Shown piece after piece: positions 10,718 through 21,946 of a DNA stretch of 64,000 nucleotides (position 1 is the first letter of the stretch; every line of letters begins with the position of its first letter). The translations under genes and the position numbers were made by a program. The notes under the pieces were generated by a model that was not told the DNA's origin, ran no database searches, and worked only from the letters and a program-made list of their open reading frames with translations. The stretch spans positions 2,361,726 through 2,425,725 of the forward strand of contig NW_017264193.1 in the NCBI RefSeq assembly GCF_001619985.1. Reading direction: 5' to 3'. The DNA comes from Xylona heveae TC161 (taxonomy: Eukaryota; Ascomycota; Xylonomycetes; Xylonales; Xylonaceae).

Positions 10718-12128
10718 ATGACCGTTGACTACAAGTTCGAAGGCTGGCTCGGCCTTGACGCCAGCGCAGCGGACGGCAAAATGGTCTGGAAGGAATTCGA
10801 GCCCAAGCCGTGGGAAGAAACCGACATTGATATCAAAATCACACACTGCGGTATCTGCGGATCAGACCTTCACACTCTCCGGAGCGGCTGGGTACGTTTA
10901 CTGTTGTCATTTCCTCTCCGAATCTTTTTCATATCTCCCTTTCTCTCTTTTCTCTTTTATCCCATTTATCGTTTCCCCTCCTTTTCCACATAGTCATACC
11001 AACGAAATCAGACCCCACCACTTAAAGTCTACCCCATTTGCCACGGAACACTCAAGAAACTAACATTCCCAACCTCAATCTCAGGGCCCAACCAACTACC
11101 CCTGCTGCGTCGGACACGAAATCGTCGGTATCGCCGTCCGCGTTGGAACCCAAGCAGAAGGCAACATCCAAGTCGGCGACCGCGTCGGTGTCGGCGCACA
11201 AGCCGATTCATGCCAGGGCCGCGGTTGCGGGTCATGCAACGAATGCTCCGCCGGAAAGGAGCAGCACTGCCCTAACGTCTTCGTGGGCACCTACAACGGC
11301 GTGCACATGAACGGAGGCAAATCGTACGGCGGATATGCGCTCTACAACCGCACTCCATCGCACTTTGTCGTCAAGATCCCCGACTCGATCTCCTCCGCCG
11401 ACGCCGCTGTCATGCTGTGTGCAGGCGCAACCACATACACGCCGCTGAAGAACAATGGCGTCGGTCCCGGCTCACGCGTCGGCGTAGTGGGTGTTGGAGG
11501 GCTCGGTCATTTTGCCATTCTCTTTGCGCGGGCCCTGGGCGCAGAGAAGGTCGTTGCCATCTCCCGAAAGGGCGACAAGAAAGCCGATGCGCTGAGTCAC
11601 GGCGCAGACGAGTACATTGCGACAGCAGAGGATAAAGAGTGGCAGAACAAACATAAGAGGTCCTTGGATCTGATTGTTTCGACGGCTAGTTCTTCAAAGG
11701 TATTTTTCCCTTCCCCTTGGCCCCCTTGTTTCTCGTTTCTCGTACACTTTTCGAAAGAATAGAGAAAGAGAAAAACAGGGGGGAAAAAAAAGGGAAAACC
11801 AATTCGCTAATGCCTTTTCCAACCAATGTAGATGCCAATGGCAGACTATCTCAGTCTTCTCCGCGTCGGAGGCAGCCTCGTGCAGCTCGGCAACCCCGAG
11901 GACGGGGCTCTGACGCTGCCTATTCCCGCGTTGATCATGAACGGCGTCAAGCTCGGCGGCTCGCTGATCGGCTCGCCCAGTGAGTTGAGAGAAATGCTTG
12001 CCCTGGCTGCGCAAAAGCAGATTAAGCCCTGGGTGGAGCAGCGGCCCATGAAGGACGCCAACCAGGCGATTCTCGACATGGAGGCTGGAAAGGCCAAGTA
12101 TAGATATGTTTTGGTCAATGAGGAGTAG
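10718..12128 (+). CDS. NADP(H)-dependent zinc alcohol dehydrogenase (ADH6/cinnamyl type)
   Basis: Three exons: 10718-10891, 11085-11699, 11832-12128, 361 residues, all phase-0 introns (193 and 132 bp, long for this window). Medium-chain dehydrogenase that reduces aldehydes, often aromatic or branched, with NADPH. Catalytic-zinc residues are Cys47 in HCGICGSDLH and His69-Glu70 in CCVGHE. The structural-zinc lobe has cysteines at about 106, 109, 112 and 120 (GCGSCNECSAGKEQHC). The Rossmann motif is GVVGVGGLGHFAI and a following ISRKGDKK stretch fits NADP preference. The C-terminus ends KAKYRYVLVNEE, as in Adh6-like enzymes. Likely cytosolic. It follows a bZIP regulator gene and a degraded spacer on the same strand; substrate unknown. 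Confidence 0.93.
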
Positions 12129-12999
12129 AATTTTTCTTTTCCCGGAGTTGTGGGTGTGGGGTGTGGGGTGGGGGTTGGGTTAAAGTGTTTGTGGAACGAG
12201 AGACGGTTTTGGTGGGGGCGGGGAAGTTCTTCCCTCTATATAGATGTGTCATATTCATTCTTTTGGAGCCATGACAAGAAGGAGTAGAGGACTGAAAGCG
12301 GAATGAAAGAGGATGTAGGTTAGTGAAATACAATCAGAATGAATTCTTCTACACTGCCTAGAACCGGCTAGAGATATATTCATTTTGCGTGAAAGGAAGG
12401 TAAGAAAAATAAGATTACTAGACGCTGGTAGAAACACCGCGAGCTTGTGCAAGTAGTGGTTTTGACGAAGGCAGATGTAAAACCACAAAATATTTGGATA
12501 CAGAATGTATAGAGATAAGAACTGAAATTTGTATCAATGGCATCTACAAACTATGGCGCCACCAGGGCACGAACGAAAAGGACTAGTAGGATCCAAGCAC
12601 AGCTTAATCCCAACAATTCCATCTACATTGAGCCCAAACAAGAGTTTGATGCATATACTTTCCACTCCCTAATCAACACTACCTCTATACATAATTTGAT
12701 GCTTCCACCTTTGGGTATTCAATCCAATTCGAACACTTGTTAGAAAAAGAAAAGGGAGAGAGAGAAGAGAAGAAAATATGAATATGCAGCAGAAGCTGCT
12801 AACCGTACCGCAATGTGCGGTGTATTGATATCCATAAAGTGAGTCACCGAAAACGCCGATTTAGTTATGTACCAATGGAAGAATAATCGGTATCCACAAT
12901 GGTCGGTTAAGAATGGCGGCATATGTCCCAAAAGGCAAGGACATGTCTGCGATGAGTTTCGTCAAAAAGTAACCCTTGGGTGACGGTTCATTGATACGT
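12129..12999. other. Convergent intergenic spacer
   Basis: Lies between the stops of the plus-strand dehydrogenase gene and the minus-strand ADF-H gene. It has G/T-rich sequence near 12140-12230 and a purine-rich run near 12744-12776. No convincing gene. Confidence 0.55.
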
Positions 13000-15900
13000 T
13001 CAATGATTGACAGTTTTGTAAGCCTCTCTCAGAACTGTGATGAAGTTAGCTTAAGAAAAAAAAAAAACCGAGAGGGTCACAGCGATGCTTACCTTGCAGA
13101 AGCTGTGCCTGTCCAGTGGGATTTTCGCAAGCGCATTGCAGAGTGCCGCCCCCATCTTGAAAGTCGAGAATGACACCTTCGATTCGTTAGCAAGAGCTAA
13201 TACAATTAACAGAGATGGGGTCCAACGCACTGTGTGGTAGCTCCTGTCTGTCTAGGTCGGGAATGGCAGGCTCGTAGAATTCAGAAAGATGGTAACGCTT
13301 TGTAAAGGCGCGAGAATTCTGCGAACAAGAGGACCAAGTTAGAAGAAAACCAAAGTCTTCTTTTTTGCTAGAACGGAGCCTCACCTCGTCAGCTTTGGCC
13401 ATGGCTAAGCTTATGAATCCTTGCCCATCCATCTTTAGGCATCGTCGCTTCCACAGCTTTCATATCATCAGCAAATAGGTCAGAATAATTTTCCAGGGGG
13501 CTAAAACCATACCAAAGTATCAGGAAATTGGACATTGACTTCCCCAATCTCTTGAACGCCTTGTGGAAGCTGCTGCTGGTTGCTTCGGTCTTGAAGCGGT
13601 TCCCCCTTCACACTCGGGCCAGTGGTATTTGCAGAGCTCTTCTTAGTGGGCGAAGAAAAAGCAGACATGCGACGCAAGATTCGACTTGCTCTCGAGGATT
13701 TCTTTTCTTCCTTTTCATTCGTGGACTCGGCCCCGTTGGCCGTTGGCGACTTTGGCTCGCTCCCTCGGCGGCTGGAAGAGGATGTTCTACTTTTAACGGA
13801 TAGCTGACGAGAAGAATCTGGCCGGTCCGAGGGCAAGGAATGATGGAGTGTATTGAGGTCCGTGGCAACAGCCAAGTTCTCGCCGCTCAAGGCCTTCTCG
13901 CCCAGAGCACTGGTTTTAACCTGTGCTGCCAACTCTGGTTGCGATGAGTGGAGAGATATTATAGAATGACGTGCCCTATCCCCTAGGCCAAAATTACGAC
14001 GAACTCCTTCCTGGTCGCGTGAAGACGGAGAAGCTGAGACAGATGAGGCGCGGCGAGGCGAGTCACGATCCTGTACCAAACCAGTTGGGGGCTTCAAGAA
14101 ACCCTGCCGAACAGAAGGTTTTCTTAGAGTAGATAATGAAGAAGCGGAATCTGGGGTGGAAGCTCGCGAGATCGATGATGGTGAATTGCTTGACTCGCGG
14201 TTTGAAAGCATTTCCAGAGCCTTGATTCGTTTAGAGATTCCCGAAGAGACATTTATCCTTTTCGCTACAGGAACTCCGGTAGCCTGGGCACTATTATTTT
14301 CTGCATAGGAGGCCGACAGAGAGCGATGCGGCTCTGGGAAAAAGGTGCCGGGGGTAAGACGTCCCGTACTGGTCGAATCCCTACCAGTGTATGGATTCGA
14401 AACAGCTCGAGAAACTGGCGAATATTCCCTTGAATATGGATCACTGAGACCAACAGGGAAAAGCGGTTCGATTGGAGACTTCGCAACAGATATCGGTCGA
14501 GCTTCTTCAACTTTTGCCCTTTGTAATTCTTCCATGAATGAATCATCCGAGAGATAGTTATCCTCTGAATTTTCTGCGGCTAATTCAATCCGCACAGAGT
14601 CAAATGCCGGCCCCCTTGGCTGAGGACTTATGTATTTCTCACCCTGATCCTGCTCGCTTTTTGCGGGACTTGAAAAAGAATCCGCGGGTGGCTCAAGGGA
14701 GGTCAACGACGCCAAAGACTGTGAGCACGACCGAAGCTCACTCGTTTGAAGGCGAGGGCTGCTCGCAACTGCAGTCTGCTGATCGGTTTGATCAAGCTCA
14801 TCATTGCCAGCGTTGGAAGCTGGTTCAATAGTCTCCGTCTCGCTCAAATGAGTTTGGAGGCTATTATCCGACTTTGCAGGCTCATCGACTTCTTCTTGTA
14901 TCTCATCTTGAGCAGAATTCACTGTGGACGAATTGGAAGTAGGAATAAACTGATCTGCCCTTTCGATCGGGTCTCCCTCCTCGGCGGAGCTTGGCGCGCG
15001 CCCAAGCGGTACTTCATTCGCACCGTCTTGGCTCGGCCCGCTTGACGAGGGCACCAACTGCTCCAAGGCCAAATCGGATGCAACACTAGAAGCTGATAAT
15101 AAGGGCTCTTGTCCATCGGAGCGATTCTTATGCTGGCTGTGGTCGACAGAACCGTCTTCAGGCACCATACTTTCTCGGGCGTTCAATGAAGGCGGTTGCT
15201 GCGTCACCTGACTGTCTTCAAGGGATTGAAGGGATTGTGGCCCATCTGTCGTGGGTGATGTAGGCACAGAATCCGCCTGAGATTTTAATTGATTTCTTCG
15301 CAGTTCCAAGGCTCTCTGCAGCCGCTGCTTCTCGTACGTTAAAGATGATCCTTTCGCTGATTTAGAAGACATCGGCCTGGCGGATGTCATGGAGGATACG
15401 GTGCCTGAGCTTGATGGTCGACTCGTCACGGCTTGCATGCGTTGAGCATTAGTATAGTTTGATGAGGTCGTAAATGCTGACATTGATGACATTTGTGAGC
15501 TTTGCGATGGAGGCCGGGCTGGGACGATGCTCCGGTTCGCAGCCCGTAATCCAGCTGGTAGAGTAGCTACAGGCTGAGAGCTATTTTCGCCTAATGGCAA
15601 ATAGTTGGCATGCGGTCGTCTGCCGTTGTCGATTGATGGCCGTGGCCCCAACTTGACCTTTGGTTTAACGTTGTAAGAAGAAAAACCATATGTATCATAA
15701 CTCACTGCTCGTTTGGAGTGGCCACTGGCTGATCCAGGCGGAGAGGCAGCAGAATTCACAGAACCACTTGTAAGTGGCTCCTCCGCGATTGAATCGACAG
15801 GATCTCGAGCCGCCGATAAGTCCTCGGCTACACCAGAGCGTCCTGGTCCCGCGCTAGGTTCGACTTCTCTTCGGTTAGTGTTGATTATGTGATTGTTTGA

Positions 15901-16568
15901 TTCCGCGTCAGGAGTTTGTCCATCTTCAGCGCCTTCGTTAATATCAACGAGTTTTGGTAGCGTTGAAGACGTATTGGAAGAAGCAGTGGAGCCGGATGCC
16001 GTGTGCAGTGAGCAAGCAGCTGATAATGTCGAATCTTTCAGTTGGTCTGGGTTCGAGAAAGTAAATACTGTATCATGTGGGGCGAATTTGTCTGTGACAG
16101 ATTGGAAATGTACGGAGACACGGGCTGTTGGATAATGTGTCAGCAGACCTGACTCTTATTTTTTCACGAGCGAAGATAACGCCGCAGTTAGCGGGCAGAG
16201 ACATACCCTGTAGTAGTCGAGAAATACCGTCCGGTAGGTATTTGATGATCACCTTCCTCCGTCTGTAATGCATGAAGCCGTACAGAGGTGATACCTCCAC
16301 ATAATTGGCGACAGCTTGGCGGGCTTCGGCCGCACCGCCTGCGCCAGTCTGTAAAATGTCGACTTCATCTCTCGAAACATATTTAAGGAGAAACCTAATT
16401 GCATTGATGATCGTCAGATTCTTTGGAAAACATTGGCGTTGACGGAGCGGTCGCAGTGATTGGTGGGGTACCCCGCGAATTGCTGGTGACTTACCATGCA
16501 CCTGGCTCGGCCAGAGCCGCATTGTATGCTTCCTCCACTCTCTGAGCGTCGAGACCGTTCAAAGACAT
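13000..16568 (-). CDS. ADF-H domain actin-binding protein with long disordered middle and PH-like C-terminus
   Basis: Seven exons (16568-16495, 16394-16207, 16124-13513, 13456-13385, 13318-13231, 13176-13093, 13034-13000), about 1050 residues, all phases consistent. Residues 1-140 form a cofilin/coactosin-type ADF-H domain: MSLNGLDAQRVEEAYNAALA, LLKYVSRDEVDILQTG, SPLYGFMHYRRRKVIIKYLP and VSVHFQSVTDKF. The huge third exon codes for about 780 Ser/Pro-rich, probably disordered residues. Four tiny 3' exons complete a conserved-looking tail: FPDTL-LWKRRCLKMDGQGF, KRYHLSEFYEP, ELPHSVILDFQDGGG and GQAQLLQVLREAY, whose strand-strand-helix pattern suggests a PH-like fold. Likely role: linking cortical actin to membrane or signalling partners, as for Abp1/drebrin-like proteins. 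The third exon alone reads into a stop just after DTL, so a one-exon model would lose the tail. Splice choices at 13231 (GTGCGT) are least sure. Confidence 0.82.
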
Positions 16569-17473
16569 GATGAGTCGCGTCAACAATGGAATTGAAAGTG
16601 CTCTTTGTTGTTATAAATGCCAGAATAATTTGTTGCTCGGCGGCTGGGTTGTAAGGGATTAGCTCAGGGGCCGGCGCGCTCCACTAGATCTCGCAGAATT
16701 GAGGGCATTATTACTGGGCCAAGTGCTCCGGCCGGATTCAAAAGAGAGACTCAGTTGGAAGATGAGCAGGCCTTTTTTTCTTCTTTTTGTGAGCGTCAAG
16801 CAGGAAAAGAAGGAATTGCAATTACGCGATCATGCCTCGCATATCAAAGGCAGAACGCTGTGGGTTCTGGTAGTTGGGGGGGGGTGAACGGGATCGTTCG
16901 AGGGTCTCCCGTCCTCCAACACCATAAACTGATCGACTTTGACTGGTATGGCGTCTTGGCCCGTGCACTTCCCGATTAGTTAGGCGCGACACTCGTCGGC
17001 CCCTAAGGAGGTCGAACCAAGGATCCTCTGAAATTGATACCCAAGATGCTTTCCGTAAGGGCAACAAATCGAACGAACATAAAATGACCAGAACAAATTT
17101 ACGATGGTCAGAGAATTTTGGGAGAGGTGTACCAGTAGAAATATTGTTCGCATGCAATGACCTCGGATAAGGGAGAGGCAAACATTCTCTTCAGGGGCTC
17201 AGGGTCATCTTAGGCTTCAAACCACTAGCTCACTGCTGAAATTCCCGATCTCCTAAATATGCACCCGCGGTGCTTGCTCTTCACGCTTTCCAATTTGAAA
17301 CAGGCTTGGCAGATGTCCTTTTTTCATCATTTATTTCGGCTAATAATCAAAAATCAAGGTACTTGCAAGCATGCAAAGCTATTAATAAGAATAATGCTTA
17401 ACTTATGTCCCAAATCTCCCTTTTGTTCACGAAAAGGCAAACTTTCCCACCGGTGCCTCACCCTTCTGCGCCA
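16569..17473. other. Intergenic spacer, promoter of the ADF-H gene
   Basis: Lies between two minus-strand genes. It contains a G9 run near 16876-16884. A minus-strand open frame at 16822-17181 (119 codons) has no recognisable family. No RNA gene seen. Confidence 0.55.
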
Positions 17474-19787
17474 TTAGTAGCGAGGGGGCGGCGGAGGAGC
17501 TTGATATCCACCACCTGGTAGAGGCGAGTGTCCACCTGGTGGTCCATAACCTTGGGGCGCGGCCCCGTATCCCTGCTGAGGAGGTTGAGGATAGGGCGGC
17601 TGCGCTCCGTAACCTCCAGGTGCGCCATACTGTCCCGGTGGCGGGGCTCCGTAGGGCTGTTGCGCATAGGGAGGTGCTCCGTACGCCTGAGCACCAGACG
17701 GACGGTTGGTAGCCTCATCCTTTGTATCATAGGATGAGTCAACGGCGCCAAGAAGGAGCTTCGCTAACTGCCAAACAGTTAAAAAGATCCTCAGACCCAA
17801 ACAGGAGCCAATGACTTACCCAAAGCTCTGGTGTCAAGTCCACAGGAGGTTGAGCACGAGACATTTCATCTTGTTCGACTTCAAAATCTGGAGAGTCTTT
17901 AGCAAACTATTCCGGAGCATTCTCTTGAACTTAGCCACAACTTACTCGATGTGCAGTCCACGAGATGGCCGACACCAGGCTCATTGTCAAGCTTTCCCAA
18001 GAATTCCCGAGCCTTTAAATCATTTCCAACCTGTGCAAACTCAAACGCAATGGCGCCAGAACCATAACGAGGCAGCCGTGCAAGTTTGTCTGCAGCTTCA
18101 CGAATGACATCAAAAACCATATTCTGCGGCTCTCCAGCCGGCTGACCGTCAGTGATGGTGATGATGAGCACTGGCTTGGTCAACTGGCCAGTTTCTGCCT
18201 TGGCAAGAACAAGAGGGCGTAAAATCTTGTCACGAAGGCTGGTACCCATCGGTGTGAGGCCCTTGAAGTGTACGCCAGAAACCAGCCGCTCAACCTCTTC
18301 CTCCGTCCGGATGTTGTTTCCGGTCCTCTCAGGCGGGGCACGAGGGTCATCAACGAGATTATGGTTCATGAAACGAACAGTTACGCCATCTTGATCAAAA
18401 AGCGTTGCTGCGTATGCGACGCGGTTGAGGATGAGCTTCAAATCATCGATACGAGATCCCTTCTCCTCAAAGACCATGGAACCACTGTCATCTGCTAATA
18501 ATCAGCATTGGTGCATAGATGTGATATCTTGGCGATGACCTACCGATATAGAGGATGATATCGAACAAAGAAAGTTTAACGATATCTTGGGCGACCTCGC
18601 GAGGGATGCGCCAAGCGGAACACAAATGATCGACTTGCGTTGTCACTCGACTCGCAAGCTGGTCCAAAATAGGGCTATTGGGAGGATAGATGTTCTGGAG
18701 GTTCTTCTCCTGGACAGTGGCCTGGAGCAATCGCTTATAGGCGGCAGTCTGCTCAGGGCCGGCTTGTGACTGTGGAGGATATGCACCGCCATATGGAGCG
18801 TTGCCAGGAGGAGGACGATACGATTGCTGGGGTGGATATTGGCCGGGTGGGTACTGCTACAAGGGTAGGAAAGTCAGTACGCTATTCAAAAAGACAGATT
18901 GAACAATCGATCGAACGACGAACGTAGCCATAAGGCGGGCCAGGAGGATAAGGCGCCTGCGGTGGGTTGCTTGGCGGGTATGGCTGCCCATATGATGCCG
19001 GAGGTTGCTGGCCTGGCGGAGGCGGAGGCGGTCTATTGTATTGGGGCTGACTATATTGGCCCGTCTGATATTGAGGTTGTGGAGGATATGGCGGCTGCGG
19101 TGGGGTCGCCACGGCTCCCGGGTAGGGCGAAGATGCTTGAGGAGGGTAAGGCGGCCTTGAACCGGGGTAGCCAGGTTGAGGTGACGGTGTCGAGTAATAC
19201 ATTTGTCCAGGATATGGCTGATTGTAAGGTCGTCCAGTCATCTTAGCGGCTGAAATACTGCAAAAAATACTACAGTGCGAGTTTCCGGACGGGTCCGCCA
19301 GCGAAGTCGTCCAGGTGTGTGCGATAATCCGGTCCAAAAATCGAAAGGAAACAGGGAACATGAACGTAATAGAGAAGATCGCTTACAGACTGAGGAGCAC
19401 CGGCATTTCCCGGGTAAGCTTGGTATTGATTTTGTCCAGGCTGCATTGATTTGGGCAGGAATCAGTGACAAGACACGCCAAGCCGAGTGCCAGTCGGTAC
19501 TTACGTAGCCAGGCTTCTGGCCAGCAGGGGGCTGAGGGGGGTAAGCCGACCCTCCCGGAGCTTGTGCTGGAGGAGCACCATAGCCACCTTGCGTCTGGCT
19601 CGCGGCGAGCTTCGAAGCTAACTGTCATATCAAATCAATAGTTTAGCAGCTATCATTCCCGGAAGAATCACCGCTACAAGTTGCAATGTGAGAGGTGAAA
19701 TGGTGGGGGCGGGGTACGGCGGGCTAAGTATTGCAGACAGGTGAAAGAGTGTTCTGGCTATCAGGGCGGAGCTCCACTCACTCCCAT
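17474..19787 (-). CDS. von Willebrand factor type A domain protein with Pro/Gln/Tyr-rich arms
   Basis: Eight exons (19787-19782, 19621-19505, 19440-19387, 19241-18924, 18856-18544, 18491-17946, 17887-17820, 17767-17474), about 571 residues. The N-terminal 200 residues are low-complexity (ASQTQGGYGAPPAQAPGG, PPQPQYQTGQYSQPQYN). A helical region (KRLLQATVQEKNLQNIYPP) leads to a VWA domain, about 270-450. The MIDAS DxSxS is formed across a splice site (YID-DSGSMVFEEKG), and the later TITDGQPAG and FAQVGND fit the VWA core. The C-terminus is again GYGAPPQ-rich. The arms resemble annexin/copine-like disordered tails; this suggests a membrane or condensate adaptor but I cannot name a function. Exon 1 would encode only Met-Gly (6 bp), and exon 4 uses an AAG acceptor, so the 5' end is tentative; MTGRPYNQ at 19241 is an alternative start. 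Confidence 0.78.
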
Positions 19788-21946
19788 GTTGGTCAGAAAG
19801 TTTTCAAATGCGTCGAGTATAAATTTAAGTGATCAAGCTTTGCACAAGAAGTGAAAATCAAGCAAAAGGAGAAGAAAAGGTTGTAATGCCGCTGCAACCT
19901 GGCGTGATATAAATACGTTTCGGAACGACGAGCAGCTGGGGCTGAGCTGCGGTTGTGCCAGTTTAGTGCAGGGTACCTGCAAAGCCACAATGAGGGGTAG
20001 CCGAGCATGAACCAAGGAAGAAATGTGCACGACTTAGCCACGTTGTTATGTAAAGGGTTTATCTGATGTCATAAAACCGCAGTTATCTCCCTGCATACTC
20101 CGTAGCCGCGCGTCGGAAATCTTAGTGCTTTCGCCAAGACAGCCGCCCCTTATAAACAATGGATCAAGTCAAAACGAGTCACCATGGTCGAGAAACATGA
20201 GTATATAATAGGAGAGCTATCCTGTCATTTTATCTTTTGGCCATACCATTACCAGCATTCTCGAGTAAAATAAGCCAAGTAGTACCTTATTTACGCCAAA
20301 AATTAAGGCTTCTTGCTTGACAAAAAAGTAACATCTCTAGAGACCAAATTTTCAAAATGATGATAGAGTGAATTGAGATTTCTCCGCATTCTGTCCCTCT
20401 TTGACTTATGCTCAATCGATAATCGGATGATTACCTAGTACTTCTGAAATAGCCAATAGTTAATATTTCTATTCAACCATCTGAAGATTTTCAATTCTTT
20501 GAAGAATAATATATATTTATCCTTATTAGATGCAACCTCCAATCGTGATTGATATGGCTAGGGGAAGTGACATCAAGTGCACTATTTGCTTTATGAATAA
20601 ATCATTTTAAATTCTATTCCACTCTATATATATTAGATATATCTTACGTTCATCTTTTATATACATGGCTAGAATAGTATATTGAGTCTAGGCTGAACTG
20701 AATCATGTGCAAGTCTGATACGGCGCTGCCCTGGCAGTTGTTGTATTGTATCCTTCTGTAATTTTCTGAGCAGCTCCATGAATACGAAATATTGGTAAAT
20801 GACTAGATATTGAAGATGAAAAATGAGATGAAAACTCGATACAAATGATTAATAGAACCAACATCGGTATATTTCTAAAAAGAAAGAGTCGCTTGCTTCT
20901 TGTCTTGACATGAATAGGCTTGGGTTACCTCCGAAACTACGATTTAATATTGATATTCAGTCAGTCCTAGGAGAAAAGAAGTAAGAGAATGAAATATAGT
21001 ACTAAGAGTCTAAGCGTATAATATAATCAATCATGCTCCGCTACTAGTGTGCGTCTATAAATCACCCTTACAGGGCGTGTATAACTCGCCTACATAATAG
21101 CTGGGCTTCAATTTGAACTCTTGGAAACATAAATTTCTCACACAGAATGAAAGTCATTGACAACGATCACATGTTAGGTGGTTGAAAAGAGCAAGCCCAC
21201 AAGAGATCTCCAGACTTGAAGCAGACTTTAAATCTCAAATATACAAACGACAGAGGTATACTCTTTACCTAACCATAGGAAGATTTCACAGCAGATAATG
21301 TGTGAAGTTAGGGTCTTTTCACTAAGCAAAATCTCCACGTTGACTAGGATGTCGCAATGTCACATACCTACCTTAGAGAATGATAGTGGTGATTACCTAC
21401 CTACCTAAGGTGTACAGTTCTCCTATCGCTTCGGTTCGTTTTCCGCTTCCGCCATCTACCGTATCTCTCGCCCCAGTGGATGTGTTGTCCCTGTCATCTC
21501 TGCAGTACGAGAGAGAACCCGCTGCAGACTTTCCATCCTAAGGCATCACCGCCAAATGAAAGTGGGGAGGGTGAGCCGAACCTTGTACCGTCTCGGTACC
21601 TCTTCGCTAGATTATCACAAGTTACCTGTAGCTTGTCGCTTCGCTCTTCCCAGGTCCCCCAATTAGAGCATGATCTGGTTCCCTGAAGGGTAATCTGCAA
21701 GCTCCTAAGCCTCCAAACAACACCCGTGCAGGCTACTCTAACTAATCGGCGGTTGCTCTGACCGAACTCTATTCGACGCGACCTCATCAACTGTATCGGT
21801 TGTCCACATCCCGATCCATCTCTAGACAGTGCCGGACTCAGGGCATCCCCTTCTCCATCTCTGATTGTGCCTGGGCACCATCTCGTCATACTTCTTGGAG
21901 AAGCTTGGCCACTTCGTCGTCACCAATTTGGACCGCGGCCATCAGG
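19788..21946. other. AT-rich divergent spacer, 2.2 kb
   Basis: Separates the divergent VWA and VAC8 genes. From about 20200 to 21300 it is clearly AT-richer than the rest of the window, with TATATA-type runs (20505-20520, 20624-20640). Near 21395-21410 there is a TACC repeat (CCTACCTACCTAAGG). No open frame of note lies in the AT-rich core. It probably holds two promoters and long leaders. Confidence 0.5.

Noticed and set aside
16822-17181. 119-codon minus-strand open frame upstream of the ADF-H gene
   Set aside because: No domain, no splice partners that extend it, and it lies in a promoter region.
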